Positions 9,258 to 17,985 of a stretch of 64,000 bases of DNA are shown one piece after another (positions within the stretch are counted from its first letter, which is position 1; every line of letters begins with the position of its first letter). Made by a program: the position numbers and the translations under genes. The notes below the pieces were generated by a model that did not search any database, was not told where the DNA came from, and saw only the letters and a program-made list of their open reading frames with translations. The stretch is from the NCBI RefSeq assembly GCF_011046735.1, contig NZ_CP049258.1, positions 3,118,001 through 3,182,000 of the forward strand, read 5' to 3'. The DNA comes from Nordella sp. HKS 07 (GTDB lineage Bacteria; Pseudomonadota; Alphaproteobacteria; Rhizobiales; Aestuariivirgaceae).

Positions 9258-9839
9258 TCAATGCGATCTTCTGGGCGGGACGGCGAGCGGAAGCTCGTCG
9301 AAGAGGGACGGCGTAGTGTCGGTCTTTGCGCGCTCGATGGCAAGCATGCGGAATTTGGTCTGGATGCCGCCCGTTGCCGAGAAGCCGCCGGTCTTGCCAC
9401 CCGCCGCCAGCACCCGGTGGCAGGGCACGATGATCGGATAGGGATTGCGGCCGAGCGCCTGGCCGACCTCACGGGCGAGATGCAGGCCGCCCATTTCCTT
9501 GGCGATCTCGCCATAGGTGCGCGTGGTCCCGGGCGGGATCCGCCTGGCCATCTCATAGACGCGCCGGCTGAAATCGGAGAGGCCGGTATCGTCGAGCGCG
9601 ATATCGCAGAGATCGTCGGCCTCGCCCCTAAGCAGCGCCTGGATGCGCCGGATCGCGTCCTGGACGTCAGGAGGTGGTGCGCCTTCCCGCGCGTCAGGAT
9701 GGCGTGAAGTGAAGCGCGCCTTGAGATCATCGCCGCTTTCTTCCGGCAGGCTTGCGCCGACGATGCCGTCGGGGCCCCAGGCGATGCCGCAGGTGCCGAT
9801 GGCGGTGTCGAAGAACGTATAGGCGACTCGGCTGCTCAT
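9258..9839 (-). CDS. ogt: Methylated-DNA--protein-cysteine S-methyltransferase
   Basis: Suicide DNA repair protein that transfers alkyl groups from O6-alkylguanine to its active-site Cys. The 193-residue protein has the N-terminal ribonuclease-like domain and a C-terminal DNA-binding domain with RIPPGTTRTYGEIA (helix-turn-helix and Arg finger region). It then has the invariant PCHRVL active site inside NPYPIIVPCHRVLAAGGKTGGFS. The length suits Ogt rather than the larger Ada. Its ATG overlaps the stop of the upstream helicase gene (ATGA), so the two are translationally coupled in what looks like a repair operon. Confidence 0.92.
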   Translation of the reverse strand: MSSRVAYTFFDTAIGTCGIAWGPDGIVGASLPEESGDDLKARFTSRHPDAREGAPPPDVQDAIRRIQALLRGEADDLCDIALDDTGLSDFSRRVYEMARRIPPGTTRTYGEIAKEMGGLHLAREVGQALGRNPYPIIVPCHRVLAAGGKTGGFSATGGIQTKFRMLAIERAKTDTTPSLFDELPLAVPPRRSH

Positions 9840-12664
9840 GCGGGGCTCTGGATGAAGTCGCGCACCATGTCGATCGCATCGACGAGGCCGACGCGCTCGA
9901 TCCGCATGCCGGGCGGAAAGGCGGTGCAGAAGCGCGAGGCGAGGCGCGGATCGAGCACCACGAAGGCGCCGCGGTCACCCTCGCGCCGGATGAGGCGGCC
10001 GAAAGCCTGGCGCAGCCTGAGACGAACCGTCATGTCGGTATAGGCCTGGCCGCCGAAGGCCTGACGCCGGGCGCGTTCGAGAATGGTGGGCGTGCCCCAG
10101 GGCACCCGGTCGAGCACGATGAGCCGCAGGGAATCGCCCGGCACGTCGACGCCGTCCCGCACCGCGTCGGTGCCGAGCAGGCAGGCATCGCGCTCGGCCC
10201 TGAACATGTCGACCAGGGTTCCGGTGTCGATCGGATCGACATGCTGGGCGTAGAGCGGCAAACCCTTCTGCGCCAGGGGCCGCACCAGCCTCTTATAGAC
10301 GGCGCGCAATCGCGAAATGGCGGTGAAGAGGCCGAGGCTGCCGCCTTGCGCCGCCAGGAACAATTCGCGATAGGCGGCGGCCAGCTGGTCCATGTCCTCG
10401 CGATTGACGTCGTTCACCACGATGATGCGGCTGGCGCTCTTGTAGTCGAAGGGCGACTCGTAGCTGATGCGCCGGACCGGATAGGGCAGGTGCACGGCAC
10501 CGGTGCGCGTTTCGGCATTGGTCCAGTCCTCCGGCGCCTCGGGCGGACGGTCCTTGAGCGTCGCCGAGGTGATGACGACACCGTCCGCCGGCTTCAGGAC
10601 GACGAGCGCCAGGGGCTCGGTCGGGTCGATCCAGTGGCTGTGCAGGCCGACATCGGCCTCGCGCCCGAACATCTGGTCGACCGAGAACCACTCGACGAAG
10701 AGAGGATTGGGCTTGTCGAGGAGGCGCTCGATCATGTCGACCCAGCTGCCGACCATGAGCTCGCCGCGCCTTCGGAGCGAGCGCGCCACCGCTTCGATGC
10801 GGCCGCGGTCATAGGTCGAGAGTTCGGCCGCCTCGTCGTCGAGCTTCTTGGCGAGAGCATTGGCCAGCGAAGCCATCGGCCGTTTCAGATCGATGAGGGC
10901 GGCGGCAAGCTCGCCCGCCGCGGCGCCGAGGCCGTCCACCAGCGGCATGCAATCGGTCTCGAGCGTCTGGCCGGAATTCTGCTCGGCCCGGGCCAGCACC
11001 TGCTGACGCACCAGACTGAGGAAGCTTTCGGCCGCCCCTTCCGGCGTGCCGGCCTGGATGCGCCGCGTCCAGCCGGGGCCCGGCAACGCGTTGGCGGCGG
11101 AGAGCACGGCATTCAGATGCCTCTCGGCCGTCTCGTCGTCGCCGACGAGATCGCCGACACGTTCCCTGAGGCCGCGCCCGCGCCGGCCGGCCGATTCCGG
11201 TCCCCTGAGCCAGCGCCGGAGCTCCGCCGTCTCGAGCGCGGTCAGATGGCCGGAAAAGGCCGAATCCGAGGCGTCGAAGAGATGATGACCCTCGTCGAAG
11301 ACGAGCCGGCGCAGATCCTGCGGTGCGGACTGCTCTTCTTTCGTCTGTGTATAGCCGATGGCCTGATCGACCGCCGCCTTGCGCAGGACGAGCGCATGAT
11401 TGGCGATGACGAGATCGGCCCGGCGGCCCTGCACCATGGCGCGCTCGATGAAGCATTTGCGGTAATGCGGGCAGGCGGCATAGATGCATTCGCCGCGCCG
11501 GTCGGTGAGGCCGAGGGAAGCGGGGGACAGTGCGCGGCCTTCGCCGTCGAGCGTCACGTCGTTGAACAACGGCAGAAGCCAGGATGGGAAGTCGCCGCCC
11601 ACCATGTCGCCGTCGCGGCTTGCCCTCACCCAGCGCGCGATGAGGGCGGCCAGGAGCGCCGAGCGCGCATTGGCCGAGCTCATCTTGGCGAAAGTCTCCT
11701 GCAGATTGAGCAGGCAGACATAATTCTCGCGGCCTTTGCGGATGACGATGCGATCGCGCCGCTCCGCCGGGTCGGCGACGATGCGCTGCGTTTCCTGGTC
11801 GATCTGGCGCTGCAGGTTCTTGGTATAGGTCGACACCCAGACCGGTGCATTGTTCTTGCGCGCCCACAGCCAGGAGGGCGAGAGATAGCCGAGCGTCTTG
11901 CCAAGGCCGGTTCCGGCTTCGGCGAGCAGGATGTTGTTGGCGGCCCCGTCATCGCGCGGCTGGAAGGCATGCGTCGTGGTGGCCGCATAGTCCTTCTGCT
12001 CGACGCGCATTTCCGCACCCGAACCCAGCACCTGCGCGAGGAAGTCTTTCGCTTCGTCAGGCGTCACACCGATATGCGAGCCCGGTGGGCGACCGCCGTC
12101 GTCCTCCCATTCGTCGATCCGGTCCCACACATTGAGGCCGGTAACGAAGGTGCCGATATCGAGGCGCGGATTGGCCTTGGTCAAGGCGGTCATCACGGCG
12201 CGCGCCCACGGCCAGTTGGCGCGGGCGAGGAAGGCCGCATTTTCGGCCGTCTCGCGGATGAGCGGATAGTTGGGGCTGGCGAGCCGGCCCAGGAGATCAT
12301 CGGCGATGGCCCTGAGGAGCTCGGTCTCGTCGACGGAAACATCCAGATTGAGCGCCCGGCCGAGACCCTTTGGCGTCGGCGTGGCGAAGCGGGCCGGACA
12401 GACGAAGGCGAAGAGTTCGGCGACGTCGACATGTTTCTGCTCGCGCGCCTGGCGGATCACCGCGCGCGGCGCTTCGGCGGCGAAGCCCAACCGCTCGATG
12501 ACGAAGGCCGAATGGCAGATGAGATGCGGCTCGCGGATGAGATGCGTGAGCGCTTCCGCCGCCTCCACCCGCCTGCCGGGGCCGAGCTTCAGCGCAATGC
12601 CGTCGAGGACGGCCACGGGCGCCGTCTGGTTCTGGGGAAAAAGCAGAGTGGAGGACAAGGACAT
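9836..12664 (-). CDS. DinG/XPD-like ATP-dependent DNA helicase
   Basis: Superfamily 2 iron-sulfur helicase related to DinG/XPD, here 942 residues and longer at the N-terminus than typical DinG. The helicase core has AEAGTGLGKTLGYL (Walker A), LVFDEGHHLFD (DEGH box), ITSATL (motif III), and LGTDAVRDGVDVPG with RLRQAFGRLIRREGDRG (motifs V and VI). Cysteines in NYVCLLNL and GECIYAACPHYRKCF are positioned as 4Fe-4S ligands. The ~180-residue N-terminal part contains FAFVCPARFATPTP and is unlike the core. The start is the ATG at 12664; a TTG at 12688 is an alternative. It is coupled to ogt by a 4-bp overlap, consistent with a DNA repair role. Confidence 0.85.
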   Translation of the reverse strand: MSLSSTLLFPQNQTAPVAVLDGIALKLGPGRRVEAAEALTHLIREPHLICHSAFVIERLGFAAEAPRAVIRQAREQKHVDVAELFAFVCPARFATPTPKGLGRALNLDVSVDETELLRAIADDLLGRLASPNYPLIRETAENAAFLARANWPWARAVMTALTKANPRLDIGTFVTGLNVWDRIDEWEDDGGRPPGSHIGVTPDEAKDFLAQVLGSGAEMRVEQKDYAATTTHAFQPRDDGAANNILLAEAGTGLGKTLGYLSPSWLWARKNNAPVWVSTYTKNLQRQIDQETQRIVADPAERRDRIVIRKGRENYVCLLNLQETFAKMSSANARSALLAALIARWVRASRDGDMVGGDFPSWLLPLFNDVTLDGEGRALSPASLGLTDRRGECIYAACPHYRKCFIERAMVQGRRADLVIANHALVLRKAAVDQAIGYTQTKEEQSAPQDLRRLVFDEGHHLFDASDSAFSGHLTALETAELRRWLRGPESAGRRGRGLRERVGDLVGDDETAERHLNAVLSAANALPGPGWTRRIQAGTPEGAAESFLSLVRQQVLARAEQNSGQTLETDCMPLVDGLGAAAGELAAALIDLKRPMASLANALAKKLDDEAAELSTYDRGRIEAVARSLRRRGELMVGSWVDMIERLLDKPNPLFVEWFSVDQMFGREADVGLHSHWIDPTEPLALVVLKPADGVVITSATLKDRPPEAPEDWTNAETRTGAVHLPYPVRRISYESPFDYKSASRIIVVNDVNREDMDQLAAAYRELFLAAQGGSLGLFTAISRLRAVYKRLVRPLAQKGLPLYAQHVDPIDTGTLVDMFRAERDACLLGTDAVRDGVDVPGDSLRLIVLDRVPWGTPTILERARRQAFGGQAYTDMTVRLRLRQAFGRLIRREGDRGAFVVLDPRLASRFCTAFPPGMRIERVGLVDAIDMVRDFIQSPA

Positions 12665-12895
12665 TGGCCGTGAACATACAGTGATCAAAGCGGCCGGTAC
12701 AGGGATAAAGCTCGATTGTTCCGGGGATGCAGTGTAGCTGGCACAAGCTGGAGACGCGGGAAATAGGACACCGCCGAGCGGTGCTGGGATCGGCCTCCGC
12801 GCATTGGAACAGGGGATGGCATGCCGCAGCGGTGACGGACCGCCCTTGCCGTCAGAGCAGGGTATTCGTGGGCGCCTTCACTTGGCGCTGGTGAT

Positions 12896-13672
12896 CTAGA
12901 TTGAAGCCTGCCCACCGTCGACGACAAGAGTTGTGCCGATGCAGTAGCTCGCTTCGTCGGAGGCGAGCCACAGTATGGCGGATGCGCATTCCTCCGCCGT
13001 GCCGGCGCGCCCGATCGGAATCTGGTTGCTCCAATAAGCGAGCTCCTTGGCGTCCTTCATCACCGGGGCATTCATGGGCGTGTCGATGAATCCCGGTATG
13101 ACCATGTTGACGCGAATGCCGAGCCTCGCATAGTCGATCGCCATCACCTTCATCATTGCCAGGATACCGCCTTTGCTGGCGCTGTAAGCGGGCTCATTCG
13201 TCGCCATGCCGAGATAGGCGCAATTGGAGCCGAGACAGACGATGGCGCCGCCGCCCGCCGCCAGCAAATGGCGCGCCCCATGCTTGCAAGCGAGGAATTG
13301 GCCGGTCAGGTTGGTCGTGATCAGCTTGTCCCAGATGGCGAGTTCGAGACGATCGACGCGGTCATCCTGACCGAGGAGCTCGATCCCGGCATTGGAAACG
13401 ATGATGTCGAGGCCGCCCCATTTTCCGGCCGCCATATCCATCGCCGCCGCAATCTCGCTTTCGACTGAACCGTCGGCGACAAGGACCAGGGCCTCGCCGC
13501 CATTCGCCCGGATTTCATCAGCCGTCGCTTCGAGTGCTTCGCGCCCTCGCGCCACCAGCCCGACACGGGCACCCTCGGCCGCGAGACGCAATGCCGTGGC
13601 GCGACCGATCCCGGCGCTGGCGCCGGTAACGACGGCACGACGGCCGGCGAAACGCTTGTTCATGGTCGTCAT
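12896..13672 (-). CDS. SDR family oxidoreductase
   Basis: Classical short-chain dehydrogenase/reductase of 258 residues using NAD(P). It shows the cofactor motif TGASAGIG (residues ~17-24), the VSNAGIE segment (NAG), catalytic Ser in CLGSNCAY, and the Tyr/Lys pair in PAYSASKGG, followed by VIPGFIDTPM and the C-terminal VVDGGQASI. Arg residues after the second beta-strand (ARGREA) would favour NADPH, but this is weak. It is the last gene of the dipeptide-transporter operon, 11 bp after the cupin gene, so it may oxidise a product of the imported compound. Confidence 0.88.
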   Translation of the reverse strand: MTTMNKRFAGRRAVVTGASAGIGRATALRLAAEGARVGLVARGREALEATADEIRANGGEALVLVADGSVESEIAAAMDMAAGKWGGLDIIVSNAGIELLGQDDRVDRLELAIWDKLITTNLTGQFLACKHGARHLLAAGGGAIVCLGSNCAYLGMATNEPAYSASKGGILAMMKVMAIDYARLGIRVNMVIPGFIDTPMNAPVMKDAKELAYWSNQIPIGRAGTAEECASAILWLASDEASYCIGTTLVVDGGQASI

Positions 13673-13683
13673 GGTGAGTTTCC

Positions 13684-14127
13684 TTACTTTGCGGCGGCGC
13701 GTTTTGCTTTCACACTCTTGGCGAGGTCGGAAGGAAATTGCGGATGCGGCACGTCGAAGGAGAAATGCCGGAAGACCTCATCGCCGATTACCTTCCAGAC
13801 CAGGGGCGTACCGCGCGGGATGAGGTAGATGCACGGCGCTTCGACCAGGACGGTCCGCTTCTCTTCGAGTGACGGCGGCTGGTAAAAGGTAATCTCGGCC
13901 TTGCCCGAAGTCACAAAATCGAGCTGGTCGACCCAGGTTGTCCATTTATATTCGTGCCCGGGGAAGAAATCTTCGAACACGACCTGGCAGCACGGCTCCT
14001 CGATGCCGACGCCCACCATGCGATGCAGCCCGCCGCCCAGAAAATCGATCGGCTTGGGCTCGACGGAATCGAGATCGTCATTGTCGATCTTGTAATAAGC
14101 GAATTTCGAATAGTTGATCGGATACAT
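13684..14127 (-). CDS. Small cupin-fold protein
   Basis: The 147-residue protein is a single-domain cupin by pattern: FEDFFPGHEYKWTTWVDQLDFVTSGKAEITFY is cupin motif 1-like and CIYLIPRGTPLVWKVIGDEVFRHFSFDVP is motif 2-like. Several His residues that would bind metal in motif 1 are only partly conserved (H of PGHEY), so catalysis is uncertain; the EutQ/ectoine-synthase-like cupins are the nearest comparison. It sits between the ABC transporter genes and the SDR gene with 9-11 bp gaps, so it belongs to that operon. Confidence 0.7.
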   Translation of the reverse strand: MYPINYSKFAYYKIDNDDLDSVEPKPIDFLGGGLHRMVGVGIEEPCCQVVFEDFFPGHEYKWTTWVDQLDFVTSGKAEITFYQPPSLEEKRTVLVEAPCIYLIPRGTPLVWKVIGDEVFRHFSFDVPHPQFPSDLAKSVKAKRAAAK

Positions 14128-14136
14128 GGCTTCCTC

Positions 14137-15162
14137 CTATGTGGCGGTGATTCCTGCGAGTGTGGGCAGGACATGGCACCAGGTGCGATGTCCGGCTTCG
14201 AATTCAGTGGCCGGCGGCTCGCTGGCGAAGCATCGAGCCTCGGCATACCGGCAGCGCGTGTTGAACCGGCAGCCGGACGGAATGGCGAATGAAGAGGGGA
14301 TCTCGCCGGTGAGCGCTGCTTCACGCGACGCCTTGGCGGCAAGATCGGGATGGGCCTTGAGAAGCGCCGCCGTATAGGGATGCCGTGGGCGGGTGAAGAC
14401 ATCGGCGGTGCCTCCGGTTTCCACGATGCGGCCGAGATACATGACAGCGACGCGATCGGCGAGATGAGCGATGACCGAGAGCTGATGCGAAATAAAGATC
14501 ATGCTGAGGCCCAGATCGCGCACAAGCTCGCTGAACAGATTGAGGATCTGCGCCTGGATCGAAACATCGAGCGCGCTGACGGCCTCATCGGCGATGATCA
14601 CGCGCGGCTTGAGCGCCAGGGCACGCGCGATCGCGACACGCTGGCGCTGCCCGCCCGAAAGCGCATGCGGCGAAAGCTCGGCCGAGGATTGCGGCAAGCC
14701 GACACGCTCAAGCAGGTCGCGGACCAGCGACCGGACGCCGGCGCGGTCGATCAGCCCATGCACCAGGGCCGGCTCGCTGATGGCGCGTCCGATGCTCATG
14801 CGCGGATTGAGGGAGCCATAAGGGTCCTGGTAGATCATCTGCATATCCTTGCGGATCTGCCGAAGGCCGGCGCCTTTTGCCTGCCACACATCCTGGCCGT
14901 CGAAGCTGACAGTGCCACGATCCGGCCGTTCGAGCCTGATAATGGAACGGGCGATCGTCGATTTGCCGCTGCCCGATTCGCCGACGATCCCCAGAACCTC
15001 ATTGCGGCCGACCGACAGCGAGACGTCATCAAGGGCGACAAGCCTGGGCACCGGTATTCCGCAGGCAGCCTTGAGCGCTGAGTGACGGCCGGCAAAGCTC
15101 TTGCTCAGACCGTTCACCGCCAGAATCGGGTTTTCCTGGGAGGTGGCCATGGGGCTGCTCAT
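14137..15162 (-). CDS. Dipeptide/oligopeptide ABC transporter ATP-binding protein (DppF/OppF-type)
   Basis: ATPase subunit of a peptide-class ABC importer. Walker A is GESGSGKST, the Q-loop IYQDPYGSLNP is diagnostic for the Dpp/Opp group, the signature is LSGGQRQRVAIARAL, Walker B is RVIIADEAVSALD, and the H-loop is ISHQLSV. The C-terminus has the oligopeptide-transporter Cys-rich tail (CRFNTRCRYAEARC ... HRTWCHV) thought to bind iron-sulfur. I take the ATG at 15162, which gives the ATGA overlap with the DppD stop; an ATG at 15177 is possible. It shares the operon with DppD-C-B-A. Confidence 0.9.
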   Translation of the reverse strand: MSSPMATSQENPILAVNGLSKSFAGRHSALKAACGIPVPRLVALDDVSLSVGRNEVLGIVGESGSGKSTIARSIIRLERPDRGTVSFDGQDVWQAKGAGLRQIRKDMQMIYQDPYGSLNPRMSIGRAISEPALVHGLIDRAGVRSLVRDLLERVGLPQSSAELSPHALSGGQRQRVAIARALALKPRVIIADEAVSALDVSIQAQILNLFSELVRDLGLSMIFISHQLSVIAHLADRVAVMYLGRIVETGGTADVFTRPRHPYTAALLKAHPDLAAKASREAALTGEIPSSFAIPSGCRFNTRCRYAEARCFASEPPATEFEAGHRTWCHVLPTLAGITAT

Positions 15163-16139
15163 GTCACGACCGGGCATGCCGAGCCGTGGCCAGGCAGAGC
15201 GCGGTCAAGCGTCACGGCAATCGTCCGGCATTCCGGGCGGGCAAAGGAGCACCTTTGCTGGAACGGGCAGCCCTCAGGGAGGTTGGCCGGGTTGGGTGGC
15301 TGCCCTGCGATCGTCCGCAAGGGATGGCGCGCGGCGCCAACACGCAGATGCGGGATCGCCGCCAGGAGGCCTCTTGTATAGGGATGGCGGGGCGCCCGGA
15401 GGACCTCCAGCGCAGGGCCCGACTCCATGATGCGACCGGCATACATCACGAGGATCACGTCGCAATTCTGGGCTACGACGCCCACATCATGCGACACCAG
15501 GATCATCGACATGGAGGTCTTGTCCTTGAGCCCGGCCAGCAATGTCAGGATCTGATCCTGGATGGTCACGTCGAGCGCCGTTGTCGGCTCATCGGCAAGC
15601 AGCAGGTCGGGCTCGGCGCCGACCGCCATGGAGATCATCACGCGCTGGCGCATGCCGCCGGAGAGTTCGTGCGGATAGAGTCTAAGCCGCTCCCTCGGCG
15701 CCGGGATGCCGACGCGGCTCAGCAGATCGGCTGCCAGCTCCCGGGCTGCCTTGGACTTGATCGCAAGCTTGATGCGCAGTGTTTCGCTGATCTGGTCGCC
15801 AATGGTGAATACCGGATTGAGGCAAGCGGCCGGATCCTGGAAGATCATCGCGATCTCCTTGCCGCGGATCCGTCTGACCTCCTGCCTGGTGAGGCTTCGC
15901 CAATCGCGTCCTTTCCAGTGAACGCTTCCGCCGACGATCTCGCCTGGATGCGGGACGAGTCCCAGGAGTGCTCGCAACGTGATGCTCTTGCCGCATCCCG
16001 ACTCGCCCAGAAGGCCGATGCTCTGGCCGGGTGCGACGGCGAAACCGACCCGATGTGCGGCGAGAAAGGCGCCGTGGCGGTTGGTAAGGCCGACCGAGAG
16101 GTCGCGCACATCGAGGAGTGGCGTCGATCGCTGCATCAT
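15159..16139 (-). CDS. Dipeptide/oligopeptide ABC transporter ATP-binding protein (DppD/OppD-type)
   Basis: Second ATPase of the peptide importer, 326 residues. Key motifs are GESGCGKS (Walker A), [14 protein letters not shown] (Q-loop), [16 protein letters not shown] (signature), [16 protein letters not shown] (Walker B/D-loop) and LVSHDVGV (H-loop). The oligopeptide C-terminal Cys cluster ([14 protein letters not shown] ... GSACPVV) is present. The start at 16139 forms ATGA with the stop of the permease gene upstream; the longer open frame to 16286 runs antiparallel through unrelated codons and is not supported. Confidence 0.92.
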   Translation of the reverse strand: MMQRSTPLLDVRDLSVGLTNRHGAFLAAHRVGFAVAPGQSIGLLGESGCGKSITLRALLGLVPHPGEIVGGSVHWKGRDWRSLTRQEVRRIRGKEIAMIFQDPAACLNPVFTIGDQISETLRIKLAIKSKAARELAADLLSRVGIPAPRERLRLYPHELSGGMRQRVMISMAVGAEPDLLLADEPTTALDVTIQDQILTLLAGLKDKTSMSMILVSHDVGVVAQNCDVILVMYAGRIMESGPALEVLRAPRHPYTRGLLAAIPHLRVGAARHPLRTIAGQPPNPANLPEGCPFQQRCSFARPECRTIAVTLDRALPGHGSACPVVT

Positions 16140-17017
16140 CGGCTCCTTCCATCGAGCCTGTCGGCCAGCCCGTCGCCAATCAGGCTGAAGCCGATGCCGG
16201 TAATGACGATGACAAGGCCCGGCAGGGTGGATATCCACCAGGCATTGAGCAGGTTCTTCTGTCCTTGCGCGATCATTTCGCCCCATTCGGCGGTCGGCGG
16301 CGCGGCTCCGAGGCCCAGATAGGAGAGTGCCGCCAGCGTCAGGATGTTGAGCACGATGTCCGACATCGAGAAGACGAGATTGGCGCGGAGCAGATTGGGT
16401 ACGGCATGCACGAACACGATGCGGGGCGTGCTGTAGCCGAGCGTCTCGGCATTGCGGATATATTCCCGGCGCCGGATCGCCAGCATTTCACCGCGCGAAA
16501 GCCTGGCATAGAGGGCCCAGCTCACCGCGATCACGCCGATATATGCGCCGGCGAGGCCCGGCCCGACGATCGCGGCGATGGTGAGGATGAGAATGATGAA
16601 GGGGAACGAGATCACCAGATCCACGACGCGCATGATGATCGTGTCGATGATGCCGCCGAAATAGCCGGCGAATGAGCCGACGAGGAGGCCGATGACGAGC
16701 GAAACATAGGTCGTGACGATGCCAAAGGTGAGGTCGACCCGCCCGGCATGCAGGACACGGCTGAAGATGTCGCGGCCGAGATCGTCGGTGCCGAAAAGAA
16801 AGTGCGCCGAAGGAGGCTTCAGGACGTTCATGAGGTCCGTGGCATTGGGGTCTCTCAGTCCGAGAAAGGGGGCGGCGAGACTCAATGCCGATATGGCGGT
16901 GACAATCGCGATGCCGGCAACGAGCGAGATCGTGGCCCATCGGCGGTCGAGGAGGGCGCGCCGCTGCAGACGCGACCAGACGCCGTCCGCTATGCCGTGA
17001 GGGGGCTGAGATTTCAT
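16136..17017 (-). CDS. Peptide ABC transporter permease (DppC-type)
   Basis: Inner-membrane permease of 293 residues with about six membrane segments. The N-terminal region has the OppC_N-like helix (RRWATISLVAGIAIVTAISAL) and the FGTDDLGRDIFSRVLHAGRVDL motif that marks DppC/OppC proteins. The cytoplasmic EAA loop is EYIRNAETLGYSTPRIVFVHAVPN, which contacts the ATPases. Start and stop overlap the neighbouring genes by 4 bp on both sides (ATGA), showing tight translational coupling. Confidence 0.92.
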   Translation of the reverse strand: MKSQPPHGIADGVWSRLQRRALLDRRWATISLVAGIAIVTAISALSLAAPFLGLRDPNATDLMNVLKPPSAHFLFGTDDLGRDIFSRVLHAGRVDLTFGIVTTYVSLVIGLLVGSFAGYFGGIIDTIIMRVVDLVISFPFIILILTIAAIVGPGLAGAYIGVIAVSWALYARLSRGEMLAIRRREYIRNAETLGYSTPRIVFVHAVPNLLRANLVFSMSDIVLNILTLAALSYLGLGAAPPTAEWGEMIAQGQKNLLNAWWISTLPGLVIVITGIGFSLIGDGLADRLDGRSR

Positions 17018-17952
17018 TGACGGATCCTCGGGTCGAGGATCGCGTAGCAGACATCGACCAGGAAGTTGGCGGCCACGACCACGACGCCGAAGACCAGGGT
17101 CAGTGCCACGATAACCGGATAGTCGCGCTGCACGATCGCTGCGACCATGAGGGACCCGAGGCCCGGTATGGAGAACACGTTCTCGATGACGACGGCGCCC
17201 GAAATCAGATACCCGACATTGACGCCGAGGATGGTCAGCATCGCGATGAGCGAGTTGCGCAGCACGTGCTTGAAGAGGACGCGGCCTTCGCTGAAACCGC
17301 GCGCCCGCGCCGCTTCGACGAATTCCGCGGTCAAGGTCTGGATGATGCTCGCCCGCAAGCTGCGCAGCAGGATGGGGGTGAGATAGAGAGCGATGCTCAC
17401 CGCCGGTAGGGTGAGGCTCGCCATGTAGCCGGTCAATCCTTCACCCAGTCCGGATGTCGGGAAGAATTTGAGACGTATGCTGAACAAGAGAACAAGCAGG
17501 AGCGCGGTCCAGAATGATGGCATGCAGAACGCAAGCGTGCTGAGCGCCCTTACGACATGATCGGCCATGAGGTTTCGCCGGACGGCGGAGAGAAGCGCCA
17601 GGGGGACGGCGATGACGAGCGAAATCAGTATGGCATAGGTGACGAGCGCCAGGCTGTGCACCGCACGCGCCGCCACGATGGGGCCGATGGCGGCACGCTG
17701 GAAGAGCGACTCGCCGAAATCGAGCCGTAGGGCGTTGCGCAGGAAATCGAGATACTGCGTCACCAGTGGCTTGTCGAGTCCGAGCTGCGTGCGCAGGACG
17801 GCGATCGCCTCATCGGTAGCGCGCGAGCCCAGCATCACCCGGGCCGGATCGCCGGGCACGAGATGGATCACGGAGAATGCGGCCAGGGTAATGACGATCA
17901 GCACTGGAATGGATTGTGCCAATCGTCGGCCGGTGAAAACTATGAGCGACAA
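17014..17952 (-). CDS. Peptide ABC transporter permease (DppB-type)
   Basis: First permease of the peptide importer, 312 residues. It carries the DppB N-terminal pattern FTGRRLAQSIPVLIVITLAAFSVIHLVPGDPA and LGLDKPLVTQYLDFL, and the EAA loop EFVEAARARGFSEGRVLFKHVLRNS. GAVVIENVFSIPGLGSLMV follows, as in all members. It lies 33 bp downstream of the substrate-binding protein gene, the usual dppA-B-C-D-F order. Confidence 0.92.
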   Translation of the reverse strand: MSLIVFTGRRLAQSIPVLIVITLAAFSVIHLVPGDPARVMLGSRATDEAIAVLRTQLGLDKPLVTQYLDFLRNALRLDFGESLFQRAAIGPIVAARAVHSLALVTYAILISLVIAVPLALLSAVRRNLMADHVVRALSTLAFCMPSFWTALLLVLLFSIRLKFFPTSGLGEGLTGYMASLTLPAVSIALYLTPILLRSLRASIIQTLTAEFVEAARARGFSEGRVLFKHVLRNSLIAMLTILGVNVGYLISGAVVIENVFSIPGLGSLMVAAIVQRDYPVIVALTLVFGVVVVAANFLVDVCYAILDPRIRQ

Positions 17953-17985
17953 AAGTGGGTCTCCGTGATCCGGCCCGTTCCGGGC

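Noticed and set aside
9752-12673. 973-residue open frame on the plus strand
   Set aside because: It is antisense to the DinG/XPD-like helicase, whose minus-strand reading contains all helicase motifs. The plus reading has no recognisable domain and is an artefact of high GC at the third codon position.
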